32,093 nt of DNA from Candidatus Woesearchaeota archaeon (GTDB taxonomy: Archaea; Nanobdellota; Nanobdellia; Woesearchaeales; UBA525): contig JAAOYD010000031.1 in NCBI GenBank assembly GCA_018221165.1, forward strand, positions 1-32,093. The letters are read 5' to 3'. A program made the translations under genes and the position numbers. Below, piece after piece: positions 15,066-24,766 of the stretch. Numbering within the stretch: position 1 is the stretch's first letter; each line of letters begins with the position of its first letter. A model generated the notes under the pieces. The model saw only the letters and a list, made by a program, of their open reading frames with translations, made no database searches and had not been told where the DNA came from.

Positions 15066-17147
15066 GTGGCGGTTGATACACACATGGTCGTCTTCAACAA
15101 CCCTGGCTACTATCACGCGCTTGATCGTACGTTCTCCGAGGAGGAATATGGTCCTCAGCAGCCGCAAGTTCTCGATGATGGAAGCGAATGGCAGACTGAG
15201 CTCGGTCCCAAAGAGTTTGGTACGAGCGCGAATCCGATGCAGAACCAAGTGCAGGCGCTCCAAGCAAAGATCAGGGAAGGTGCCAACAGAGTCGAGCTTG
15301 AATTCCCAGGAGCGGGAAAAGGCAGCAGCCAATCACCAACACCGGAAAGTTATGGTAGTCGTGAGCGCCAGGATATTCGTGAACTCGCGAGAGCAACCGG
15401 TATCAAGACAAGCACGCACGCCACGTTCCAGAAACAAGGATTCTCAGGCTTTGACCCGCAACGCGGTTTCAACGACGAGCAACGCTACCAGAACATCAAG
15501 GAAGTCAAGAAAGCCATCGAGTTTGCAGCGGAAGCGACGACAGGTGGCGCAGTCGTGTTCCATACAGGAGAATGGCAACGTCCCATCAGCGAGTCCTGGG
15601 GGAACGGCAACGCCAAAGGACAGCCGCAAGACGCAAAATTTGAAGGCTACGATGAGGAAAAGGACCGTGCAACCCATTACATGGTTGATGATAGGACTGG
15701 TGACTTCGTCAGCGCCATCAGGAAAGACAAGCGCCTCTACAGGCCCAAATACAAGACAGCAGCTGATTTCCAGCGAGAGGCGGAAGCTGAAGATAGGGGT
15801 GTAGACATTATCGGTAAATATGATAAACTCAAAGGAGGGGCGATTGAAGCAGGTGACTTCCTTGATATCAATGGTAAGTGGATCGACGAGAAAAAATTGG
15901 AAAGGATTTTTGAACGAGTTCCGGTCTGGGACAAAGAACACACCAAGTTCGACGTTGATGAATATGATTGGAAAAGAATCGAGAAGGAAACCAATGAATG
16001 GAATGCGCGCCATCCTAAAGAGCAACTTAGACCCGAAGAGCTTTTCGTCCGGATTGAACAGGAGAATCGCATCTTGCAAGCGAAAGGCCACAGCCTTTTC
16101 TATGCACGACACTATGAAGATGAAGCCTTCCGAGAGAAAAAACTTCATGAAGCTCTCGACTTCTATAAAACTCTTGATAAGAGTCTTCCCGCGGATGAAA
16201 AGTGGAAACTGATGACTGAACGTGGGTTCAGGGGTTATGGTGGAGCATCACAATTCCTCACAGGTGATCCCGAATCAATACCTGACCAGATTGAGAGGGA
16301 ACTCAAGGGAATACGGGATGGTCTCCGTCACACGCACGAGGCGAGCGCGGCTGCTGACGCGCAAGCGAGAGAACAAGAACAGATTTTCTCGAACATCAAG
16401 ACCGTAGATGAGTACGGGCTCAAGAAATCCACAGAAGGCATCGCCCGAGCAGGCGTCTTCGCATATGAGCAGACGATGAAGAACAAGGATAAGCTTGATG
16501 ACCCTGTCTATGTCGCGCCGGAGAACTGGCAAACCCAAATGTATGGTGGCCACCCGGACGAGATGATAGAGCTCGTCAAAGGAAGCCGGGAGAAGATGGC
16601 CGAACAGCTCGTCAAGATGCGCGGCAAGTCGGAGAGTGAAGCGAAGAAGCTCGCGAAAGACCACATTAAGAGTACTATTGACATTGGTCACCTTAACTTG
16701 TGGCGACAGCACTTTGTCTCGAAGCCCCACGAGAGCGATGACGACCGGAATAAACGGTTCAATAGATGGGCGATTGACAAGACGAAGAAGATGATTAAGG
16801 AAGGTATCGTCGGCCACGTCCACATTGCGGATAACCTTGGTTGGGACGACGAACACCTCACACCGGGAGAAGGTAACGCACCCATCCGTGAGTTTGTCAA
16901 AGAGATGGAGAAGGCAGGCATCAAGGATTTTATAATTGAACCTGGCAGTTTCAATCCGCAGCGAGCATTACCTGATACATTACGATACTTTGGCAGTCCA
17001 ATTTATGCTGCTGGTACGCCGTCGATGCGTCCAGCTGGTCAGTTCAGAGAAGCACACTTCGGTTATTCTGGACCGAGCAACTACATCGTCGGTGCCTATA
17101 GCCCGAGCAACGAGTGGAAGCTCTGGTCAGAAGTGCCAATGGAGTAG
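15066..17147 (+). CDS. Endonuclease IV/xylose isomerase-like TIM-barrel protein with large internal insertion
   Basis: 693 residues; endonuclease IV is about 285. Motifs map in order on the nine metal ligands of endonuclease IV: His118 (STHATF), His166 (FHTG, equivalent of HPG), Glu486 (PENW, equivalent of EN), Asp539 and His542 (DIGH, equivalent of DTCH), His586 (HIAD), Asp595 and His597 (DDEH, followed by PGEG) and Glu625 (IEPG). The order and motif types match the AP_endonuc_2 superfamily; the assignment was made by eye. About 285 extra residues, charged and helical, sit between His166 and Glu486. The activity could be a phosphodiesterase on damaged DNA or a sugar isomerase/epimerase; sequence alone does not decide. 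GTG 15066 is chosen, with a GAGG upstream; an ATG at 15084 is the alternative. The C-terminus (about 650-693) is Gly/Ser/Tyr-rich. Confidence 0.82.
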   Translation: MAVDTHMVVFNNPGYYHALDRTFSEEEYGPQQPQVLDDGSEWQTELGPKEFGTSANPMQNQVQALQAKIREGANRVELEFPGAGKGSSQSPTPESYGSRERQDIRELARATGIKTSTHATFQKQGFSGFDPQRGFNDEQRYQNIKEVKKAIEFAAEATTGGAVVFHTGEWQRPISESWGNGNAKGQPQDAKFEGYDEEKDRATHYMVDDRTGDFVSAIRKDKRLYRPKYKTAADFQREAEAEDRGVDIIGKYDKLKGGAIEAGDFLDINGKWIDEKKLERIFERVPVWDKEHTKFDVDEYDWKRIEKETNEWNARHPKEQLRPEELFVRIEQENRILQAKGHSLFYARHYEDEAFREKKLHEALDFYKTLDKSLPADEKWKLMTERGFRGYGGASQFLTGDPESIPDQIERELKGIRDGLRHTHEASAAADAQAREQEQIFSNIKTVDEYGLKKSTEGIARAGVFAYEQTMKNKDKLDDPVYVAPENWQTQMYGGHPDEMIELVKGSREKMAEQLVKMRGKSESEAKKLAKDHIKSTIDIGHLNLWRQHFVSKPHESDDDRNKRFNRWAIDKTKKMIKEGIVGHVHIADNLGWDDEHLTPGEGNAPIREFVKEMEKAGIKDFIIEPGSFNPQRALPDTLRYFGSPIYAAGTPSMRPAGQFREAHFGYSGPSNYIVGAYSPSNEWKLWSEVPME

Positions 17148-17153
17148 AAACCC

Positions 17154-17954
17154 TTACTTCTTCTCGACAATGGCGCGCATTGTCTTGATGTAATCATCTG
17201 CGAGAGTAACGTACTTGTCGAACTCCGCACCTGTAAGCTCCTTTCGCTCACGGTGAGTAATGCTCTTCATCAGCACAAAGAACTCGTGGCATACGCCGGG
17301 ATACTTCTTGTCCAGCAAGCCAGCTTTGACGAGTTTGTCCCGCAATAAATCAGGTACGTGTTCTGGACTTGGTGGGACTTCACCCAGTTTCATCAATGCG
17401 GCATGGCTCGCGTCAATGACCGCCCAATACAAGTCAACAGCACCTTGTAGCAGATGCCACCTCGCATTTAGCACAGTCTGCGGCGCGCGGGCATAATAGG
17501 ACCACATACTCTCCGCACTTGGTCTGATGCGACCGGTGTATAGCAAGCGCTGCAATGGCGTGAAGAAGCCAGTATCATACAGCGGGATGCCGTCGCGGAG
17601 CATGTTCACACCGACGGGATCGCCAGCACGAACGTACTCCCAGAAGGTGGTGTATTTTAGGGTTGTGATGTGGAGTTTCTCGCTCACTTCCATCGCAATC
17701 TTCTGCACGATGACTCTATAACCCTGCACAAGCTCTTTTGTCACTTGTACGCTCAGGTCATCGATGAGGATGAGAATATCGATATCAGCGCTCTTCTGTT
17801 GCTTCCTGGCTGTGCTACCAAAGAGGACAATACCCTTGATGAAACCTTTGACTTCCTTCAAGAGCCGCTTAGAGAACTCATAGGAAAGGTCTTTCGCCTC
17901 ATCGCTGTATTTCTCGAGATTTTGTTCGCCCTGCTTGGGCACTTTGAACTCCAC
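17154..17954 (-). CDS. MNT-type nucleotidyltransferase with C-terminal HEPN-like domain
   Basis: 266 residues. The N-terminal half has the minimal nucleotidyltransferase signature: Gly46-Ser47 (FGSTARKQQKSADIDILI) with Asp57 and Asp59 as metal ligands, consistent with transfer of AMP or another nucleotide. The C-terminal half (about 140-262) is all-helical and HEPN-like (LLQGAVDLYWAVIDASHAAL), but I do not see a clean Rx4-6H ribonuclease motif. Fused MNT-HEPN proteins can act like the antitoxin half of HEPN/MNT pairs or as aminoglycoside-type transferases; no separate toxin gene lies next to it. The GTG start at 17954 is set by a GAGGTGG ribosome-binding site four bases upstream. It ends six bases from the convergent TIM-barrel stop. 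Confidence 0.85.
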   Translation of the reverse strand: MEFKVPKQGEQNLEKYSDEAKDLSYEFSKRLLKEVKGFIKGIVLFGSTARKQQKSADIDILILIDDLSVQVTKELVQGYRVIVQKIAMEVSEKLHITTLKYTTFWEYVRAGDPVGVNMLRDGIPLYDTGFFTPLQRLLYTGRIRPSAESMWSYYARAPQTVLNARWHLLQGAVDLYWAVIDASHAALMKLGEVPPSPEHVPDLLRDKLVKAGLLDKKYPGVCHEFFVLMKSITHRERKELTGAEFDKYVTLADDYIKTMRAIVEKK

Positions 17955-17992
17955 ACACCCACCTCTCTTGACGAGAAAAGCAGAGAAGGAGC

Positions 17993-18000
17993 TTTATAAA
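17993..18000 (-). promoter_or_regulatory. TATA box of the MNT-HEPN gene
   Basis: TTTATAAA; predicted transcription start near 17970 gives a 16-base leader carrying a GAGGTGG ribosome-binding site. It sits 12 bases after the stop of the last pilin gene. Confidence 0.6.
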
Positions 18001-18011
18001 CATTTCGCCAC

Positions 18012-18515
18012 TCAAGCTTTCGTGGTCGTGTAGAGACTGCCGCGGATGGTGTGCGGTGGATTAAGATTTGGGTTAGCTTCACTTCCCCGTTTGAAGGTGA
18101 TGTTGATGATGAGCCGCTGCTTCTCACCCTCAAAGAGGAGAGGATTAGTATCTATGACATTACCGATGATGAGTTCGCCTGTAGTTCCTGCACTTATTGT
18201 GATGAAATTATTAGGTGGAAGGGATGTTTTCAATAATCCTACAGGCCCAATGTCTTCTATGGTAATTTTAACGTCAGTTATATCAATTTCTTTGCCGAAA
18301 TTGTTCCTGACGAAAAGGCTGATGTCATTTGCTCCTGCTCTCACCTGATAATCCACACATTCCAGCTGCGCACCGAAATCACAGTCGTCAGGCACCCACT
18401 TGCTTGGGTTCAACACACCGAAATACGCGAGCGCGCCGATGACAATAAGGATGACGAGAAAGGCCCAACCATAGGTGATGATATACTCTAATGAGGCCTG
18501 CGCCCTGCGCTTCAT
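18012..18515 (-). CDS. Class III signal-peptide pilin 3
   Basis: 167 residues. It starts MKRRA-QASLEYIITYGWAF: a short basic leader, then the Q-x-S-x-E motif of class III prepilins, normally cut before the Gln by an EppA-type peptidase, then a hydrophobic assembly helix. Behind the helix comes AYFGVLNPSKWVPDDCDF, a motif shared with the two pilins next to it, and a beta-rich globular domain. The start ATG overlaps the preceding gene's stop as ATGA, so translation is coupled. Last gene of the pilin operon. Predicted subunit of an extracellular filament. Confidence 0.88.
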   Translation of the reverse strand: MKRRAQASLEYIITYGWAFLVILIVIGALAYFGVLNPSKWVPDDCDFGAQLECVDYQVRAGANDISLFVRNNFGKEIDITDVKITIEDIGPVGLLKTSLPPNNFITISAGTTGELIIGNVIDTNPLLFEGEKQRLIINITFKRGSEANPNLNPPHTIRGSLYTTTKA

Positions 18516-19006
18516 GAATTTGCCTCTATGAGAACTCGAACGGGAGCGGCAAAGCTGTGGATGCTGCTATCGCGCTGCACGGACAATTCGATGAGCACCA
18601 TGCTCTTCTGGTTTGCGTGGCCAGCAAAGGGATTATCTCCATCGAATTTGCAAGTTAGTATCTTTGATGCACGATGTGGCCAGGACTGGCCTGCAATCGA
18701 TTCTCCGTCCACAAGGACGTTCTTTGTAACGATTTTCACTTGGTCCTCATAGATGCACGAAGCGTCAACAATGGACACATCAGTATGTGTGTTCCTCAGC
18801 ATGAGTGTGAGTGACCCGTCAGTTGAAGCGTCGTTGACGCTGCAGTCGATGCCGCTGCTCTCAGGGAAGTTGCACATTTCAGGGATGAGTAGTTGCGGAT
18901 TGAGAACGCTGAAGTAGGCCATGACAATCAAGACCATGAGAATAAGGAAAGCGCCCCACCCATAGGTAGTGAGGAATTCCAGTGCCGTCTGCCCATGTCG
19001 CGTCAT
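18512..19006 (-). CDS. Class III signal-peptide pilin 2
   Basis: 164 residues from ATG 19006, chosen because GGAGG lies 7 bases upstream; the in-frame start at 19027 has none. N-terminus MTRHG-QTALEFLTTYGWGAF has the class III prepilin motif, then a hydrophobic helix and the shared AYFSVLNPQLLIPEMCNF. The beta-rich ectodomain has paired Cys that may form disulfides. Second of three tandem pilins; sequence identity outside the N-terminus is low, which suggests different positions or roles in the filament. Confidence 0.87.
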   Translation of the reverse strand: MTRHGQTALEFLTTYGWGAFLILMVLIVMAYFSVLNPQLLIPEMCNFPESSGIDCSVNDASTDGSLTLMLRNTHTDVSIVDASCIYEDQVKIVTKNVLVDGESIAGQSWPHRASKILTCKFDGDNPFAGHANQKSMVLIELSVQRDSSIHSFAAPVRVLIEANS

Positions 19007-19033
19007 GCTCTGGCCTCCATAGAACAAATGGGT

Positions 19034-19522
19034 TTAGTTATGCGCGGTGGCGAAGATGTCGCCGTTCATGATTCGCGTATACTTTCCTGTAGTAGTGTTA
19101 TACCTTATGGTGACTGTGAACTTTGTTTTCTCTCCATCGATGTATGATCCTGGAACACCGGGACATGTAATTTCGCCTGTCATGCCTGCTCCTAAGCTTA
19201 AGAGCGTATCGGGACACTCCTCACCGCCTGTTGTGCCGGTGTGGTTAATACTGACACCGTCTACAGGGATAGTGATTCCTGATCCGAGGTTATTTGTGAT
19301 ATAGAAATTGACGTCCGCTTCGCCACTATCGACATATTTCACCTGATAGTCCTTGCAGTGGAACTCCTGCTGGAAGAGACACTTCTCAGGGAGGAAACGG
19401 TTCGGATTGATGACACCGAAATACGCCAAGGCACCAATCATCACGAGAATGACAAGAAAGGCCCAGCCATAGGTCGTCAGGAACTCCAAGGCGGCCTGGC
19501 CGCGTCGATGTTTACGATTCAT
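19034..19522 (-). CDS. Class III signal-peptide pilin 1
   Basis: 162 residues from ATG 19522, with GTGAGGATT as ribosome-binding site; the upstream in-frame GTG at 19537 overlaps that site and is rejected. MNRKHRRG-QAALEFLTTYGWAF carries the class III motif, followed by a hydrophobic helix, AYFGVINPNRFLPEKCLF and a beta-rich ectodomain with several N-x-S/T sites. First pilin of the operon, 27 bases before pilin 2. The N-terminal 35 residues are closest to pilin 3. Confidence 0.87.
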   Translation of the reverse strand: MNRKHRRGQAALEFLTTYGWAFLVILVMIGALAYFGVINPNRFLPEKCLFQQEFHCKDYQVKYVDSGEADVNFYITNNLGSGITIPVDGVSINHTGTTGGEECPDTLLSLGAGMTGEITCPGVPGSYIDGEKTKFTVTIRYNTTTGKYTRIMNGDIFATAHN

Positions 19523-19533
19523 AGTACCAATCC

Positions 19534-19824
19534 TCACTTCTTCTTTTTTGAGTTCTTAATGCGCTCATGGACATTGTGGAAATGCTGTCTGTTCTCCTCA
19601 TGCATGGCATGGAGCTCGTCTCTCGTCCTGATAATCATGCTCACTGCGATGATGCAGAGCACAAAAATGAGGAAGATGATGCTGAATGTCATGATTCCCA
19701 ATACCTGCGCTTCAGGGCTCGCATTCGCGAGGTAGCCACCGAAGATGATACTGACAATGAGTAACACAAAGAGCATAATGCTCAAGATAATTTTATGATG
19801 GTGCATATCAAGCTTATTTCGCAT
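19534..19824 (-). CDS. Small two-helix membrane protein heading the pilin operon
   Basis: 96 residues: membrane helices at about 11-32 and 42-65, then a charged His/Glu/Lys-rich tail that should lie in the cytosol. No known family recognised. ATG 19824 follows a GGGTGAGA ribosome-binding site. It lies just before pilin 1 and after the operon promoter, so it is likely made with the pilins. It could be a pilus membrane partner or chaperone; this is inference from position only. Confidence 0.72.
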   Translation of the reverse strand: MRNKLDMHHHKIILSIMLFVLLIVSIIFGGYLANASPEAQVLGIMTFSIIFLIFVLCIIAVSMIIRTRDELHAMHEENRQHFHNVHERIKNSKKKK

Positions 19825-19865
19825 GCTCTCACCCTGTACCTTTATACATGTTCTCTCGTCGATGC

Positions 19866-19877
19866 TTTTTATAAATA
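19866..19877 (-). promoter_or_regulatory. TATA box of the pilin operon
   Basis: Minus-strand TATTTATAAAAA; transcription start predicted near 19844, giving a 20-base leader with a ribosome-binding site. It separates pilin expression from the secretion machinery genes upstream. Confidence 0.62.
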
Positions 19878-19889
19878 TTTCGGTAGGTC

Positions 19890-20918
19890 TTACCCAAAAT
19901 TCAGGATGCTCCCGAATATAGTCCCGATGACTTTGAGTAGGATCATATAGAGTCCGATGCTCGTTAGGAGGAACATTGGAATGTACTTCATACCGCTTTT
20001 GATATTCCCCTTCTCGATGATGCTTATAATCAACGCGGAGCTCGAAGAGATGATGCCGATGGCGAGGAAGGTAAAAATCATGTAATCTCTTGGATTTATT
20101 GATGGCTTACCCATCTTGATGGCTGAGACTGGTGAGGAAGCCATACTTGATGTTATGTTCCCAAGGAAACCACTAATAACGTTGAAGAGGGTGAAACTCA
20201 AGGCGAATAGGGCAGGCATGACAAACATGACAAGAGCGCCGATGAAAATCATGTAGGTTAACGTGCTTGCAGCCATTTCCTCCTTCAAGATACGCGCCTT
20301 TTTCAGATTCTCAATAATGCGATCGATGACATCTACAATCTTGCCGCCGCTCTCCAGCTCACCAATTATGAGACTGACAGAACGACGCAGGAGCGGACTA
20401 TCGTACTTCATCGCGAACGCCCCTAAAGCCTCAGTCACGTCGTTTCCAGTCATGACGCGCTTTGAGACCAAGCCAATTTCTTTCGCGAGGATGCCGAATT
20501 CGGGCTTGATGGCGCCCCATAAGGCCTTTTCGAAGCTGTAGCCGCCTTTGAGGCTGGTGCTCACGAGTGTGAGATAATCGGGTAGTTTTGCCTCCATCTC
20601 TTTTGTTCGGTTATAGATTTGCATGGTGAGATAGAAATACCACATCGCGCCAAAAGTGAAGATGAAACAGAGCATGAGTGCGGCGAAGACCACGAAGCTC
20701 ACAGCGAAGGAGACAAACGGTGCTTTTCCCTGCAAGTACGGGAACACCTGGCTCATGTAGACGAAGTACGTGAGCACGGCTCCTATCCAGAAAAGAATGC
20801 CGAATGATTCATACGGGACTTTCTCGCGTCCGGTTTTTTCGAAGAATTCATGCAAGTGCGGCCGAAGACTCTTTGGAACGAAGGCTTTCCCGAATGTTGT
20901 GAGGAAGAGGAGTTCCAT
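19890..20918 (-). CDS. Type II/IV secretion platform protein, TadC/FlaJ-like
   Basis: 342 residues with a T2SSF domain (about 110-235: MEAKLPDYLTLVSTSLKGGYSFEKAL ... ELESGGKIVDVIDRIIENLKKA). Two membrane helices lie before it (about 41-60 and 70-95), and three to four after it (about 215-240, 278-298 and 310-335). Platform proteins of this family sit in the membrane and couple the assembly ATPase to pilin polymerisation. It lies 9 bases downstream of the other platform gene, as tadB-tadC pairs do. Confidence 0.88.
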   Translation of the reverse strand: MELLFLTTFGKAFVPKSLRPHLHEFFEKTGREKVPYESFGILFWIGAVLTYFVYMSQVFPYLQGKAPFVSFAVSFVVFAALMLCFIFTFGAMWYFYLTMQIYNRTKEMEAKLPDYLTLVSTSLKGGYSFEKALWGAIKPEFGILAKEIGLVSKRVMTGNDVTEALGAFAMKYDSPLLRRSVSLIIGELESGGKIVDVIDRIIENLKKARILKEEMAASTLTYMIFIGALVMFVMPALFALSFTLFNVISGFLGNITSSMASSPVSAIKMGKPSINPRDYMIFTFLAIGIISSSSALIISIIEKGNIKSGMKYIPMFLLTSIGLYMILLKVIGTIFGSILNFG

Positions 20919-20927
20919 TGTGTGTAC

Positions 20928-21737
20928 CTATATATTCACCGTTGGCCTGATGCTCTTGAAGACTGTGATAAAGAAGAACTCCAGCATGAGGATGCAGAAC
21001 GCGAGGAAGAGGAAGAATGATAAGTCGAAATTCGCACTCACCATGCTTACAATTGTAATGAAGAGGGTAATTCCAAGACTTGGAATGACGATACTGAACA
21101 GCATATAGAACATGGTAAGACCATTCAGTTTCTTTCCGTAACGCTGAATTTCGATGAGTTGTTCGTTCGAAATTTCCTCAAGCAAAGCCTCGAGATAGTT
21201 CGTGACGTCTACACCGATGCGTAGCGCATTTGTAATCTGAAAGAGGATACGACGAAACTTCTCACTTGGGCTGTAACGTGAGGCCTTTTCTAACGCTTCC
21301 TCAAGCGGCGTACCGAGATCAATGTCATGGACAATCTCTTTGAAGTACTTATTGGCGACACCATAGCTCTTCGATGCCTCAGTTAAAGCGACGATGAGTG
21401 GACGACCAGCGTGGAGTTTGACGAGGAGGAAACGACCCGCAAAAAGTACTTCTCTATCGATATCCTTTGCAATCTTCCTAATCTTCACGTCGACAGAACG
21501 GATTGAGAGTTTGTACACGAGATAGAATGCGCCGATGAATGCGATAATTGCACCGAATGGATTGAGCCCAAACGCGCCGCTGAAGAGAAAGTATGCAAGT
21601 CCGATAGCCAGTGCCATCCACAACGCAGACATGAACATCGTGCGGATGTATTCTTCAGGCTCTTTCTCTATCTTCGCCATCATGAGCTTACGTTTTAGCT
21701 CAGGGTCCTTGCGGGCGAGGCCGTCGAAAAATGCCAT
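20928..21737 (-). CDS. Type II/IV secretion platform protein, TadB/FlaJ-like
   Basis: 269 residues. Two membrane helices at about 35-50 and 55-75, a cytosolic T2SSF domain (about 95-200: FLLVKLHAGRPLIVALTEAS ... IGVDVTNYLEALLEEIS) and two C-terminal helices. Half of a paired platform; the pair with the TadC-like gene resembles Tad systems rather than archaella, where one FlaJ carries both domains. ATG 21737 lies one base after the ATPase stop, with a GGTG ribosome-binding site inside that gene. Confidence 0.88.
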   Translation of the reverse strand: MAFFDGLARKDPELKRKLMMAKIEKEPEEYIRTMFMSALWMALAIGLAYFLFSGAFGLNPFGAIIAFIGAFYLVYKLSIRSVDVKIRKIAKDIDREVLFAGRFLLVKLHAGRPLIVALTEASKSYGVANKYFKEIVHDIDLGTPLEEALEKASRYSPSEKFRRILFQITNALRIGVDVTNYLEALLEEISNEQLIEIQRYGKKLNGLTMFYMLFSIVIPSLGITLFITIVSMVSANFDLSFFLFLAFCILMLEFFFITVFKSIRPTVNI

Positions 21738-21738
21738 C

Positions 21739-23231
<1,493 letters not shown>

Positions 23232-23235
<4 letters not shown>

Positions 23236-24215
23236 GGCGCTCCATGGAGCTGCTTCTCTTCCTCATCGAGGAGAGCTCCCGAATCGCCACCTTTTTTCCC
23301 ACCTTTGATACGCTCAAATACAGCAAGGAGTTGTTCCTGCGCCGTTCCACGACGTTCCTCAGGTAATGACATGAATATTTCCTTCGCCGACTGATACTGA
23401 TGCATCGCTTCAGCTTTGTTGCCTGTCTCAGCCGCTTGCGTCGCAGCGTCGAGATGCTGATTGAGACGCTGTTCCTCAGCGGCGCCACCCATCGCTTTCT
23501 CATCAAGACGCGATGCGATTCGTTTATGTACATCCATGAGTCTGCTGAGGATACGCTCCCTCTGAACGCCCATCAGATTATCTATGGAAAGGCCATCCTT
23601 GATATTTTGGTATTGCTTGATAGCTGAAGTGTAGGAATGCTCGGCGATGAGTGTTTCAACTTGTTGGATGTCTGCGAGAATCGACTGCTCTTCCTCAATG
23701 CTTAGCTCATGAGGAACAGGTGTTCCTGGGGCGCGCTTTTCAACCTTTACTGCGTCAGGTTTTGCTTCTTGATTTGGAGGAGGCGGGGGGGCAGGAGTTT
23801 CTGGTGCTGTCGGTTTCGTGGCTGGCGCTTCTTGCTTAGCCGCATCCATGAGTTCAAGCTCGTTTGCGAGCGCTGCCACTCGAGCTTCCTGTTCTGGATT
23901 GAATCCTTGTTGGAACCGGTGATACAGCTTCTCGACCAGACGTTTCCGTTCGACTTGCTCAGGTGACCCTTCAGGAAACGAGATGATGCTTCCCTTCAAG
24001 TCATCTAATATTTGTTGCGCCTTTGCTCGGTTAGCATCTTTGATAGCATCATCGAGATCCTTCCCGTAATCTCTGCTTGGGCCGTAGAGGCCAACTTCTT
24101 CTGGAGCGAGGACGCCGGATGTCGTCGATGGTGTTGGTGATTCTGAAGTTTTCTCTTTTAGTTCTTCATCAAGGAATTTCCTGATGTCTTCTTCGATGAA
24201 TTGTTCTATCTCCAT
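23232..24215 (-). CDS. Helical pilus-operon protein with Pro-rich linker, unknown function
   Basis: 327 residues, no signal or membrane helix. Two helical regions (about 50-130 and 170-310) are joined by a Pro/Ala/Lys linker (APETPAPPPPPNQEA, near 140-155). The second half has TPR-like helix pairs (TSAIKQYQNIKDGL; KAEAMHQYQSAKEIF). Translationally coupled to the ATPase by a four-base overlap, and one base after the winged-helix gene. Probably a cytosolic scaffold that organises the ATPase or its substrates. Confidence 0.78.
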
Positions 24216-24216
24216 C

Positions 24217-24669
24217 TTAGATCCTCATAAGTACGTCAGTTTTATACGCTTGCCATGCTACTTCCAAGTCATCCTTGTTGCGTTTCCGTGCCTCATCGAA
24301 GAAGAACGTTTTTTTCTCTTCGAGCTTCAGCATGACATGATTCTTCCATAAAGACGCGGCCTTGATTTCAGGAATGTGCTTCTCGTTCGCTTTCTCAAGG
24401 AAAGTCTGGTGATACGTGTCCCAGCTCAGCTCCTCTTCCCCGATAATCTTTGCTTTTTCCTTATCTCCCTTGTTCAGGTAGATGAATGGCTTCGTGAACT
24501 TGTATTCGATGCCGAGAAGACCTTCTTCGACCAAGAAATCAACCCATGACTGGAGCGTGTCGACGCTGACGCCGAGCGCTTTCGCTGTTTCGAGCAATGG
24601 CGCCTTCTCTTTGCCTTCAAGAAACACTATGAGCCTATCGACACCAGTCTTAATGACCTCTTCACCCAT
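24217..24669 (-). CDS. Winged-helix protein heading the pilus machinery operon
   Basis: 150 residues from ATG 24669, which has AGAGGTGG upstream; the in-frame TTG at 24717 has no such site. Residues 5-70 form a winged helix-turn-helix (LLETAKALGVSVDTLQSWVDFLVEEGLL) with a beta wing. The C-terminal half is helical and charged. Its place as first gene of the secretion operon suggests either a regulator of pilus expression or a winged-helix used for protein contact, as in several archaeal secretion loci. Confidence 0.78.
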   Translation of the reverse strand: MGEEVIKTGVDRLIVFLEGKEKAPLLETAKALGVSVDTLQSWVDFLVEEGLLGIEYKFTKPFIYLNKGDKEKAKIIGEEELSWDTYHQTFLEKANEKHIPEIKAASLWKNHVMLKLEEKKTFFFDEARKRNKDDLEVAWQAYKTDVLMRI

Positions 24670-24725
24670 ATGCCACCTCTCTCTTTCCCAAGGGAGAACC
24701 CTCACCGTGAAATGCAAGAACAGAG

Positions 24726-24734
24726 TATTTAAAG
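24726..24734 (-). promoter_or_regulatory. TATA box of the pilus machinery operon
   Basis: Minus-strand CTTTAAATA; predicted start near 24703 leaves a 34-base leader with a GAGGTGG site before ATG 24669. Confidence 0.6.
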
Positions 24735-24766
24735 TTTATCATTCCCGAGACTGTTTTCTCGACGAT

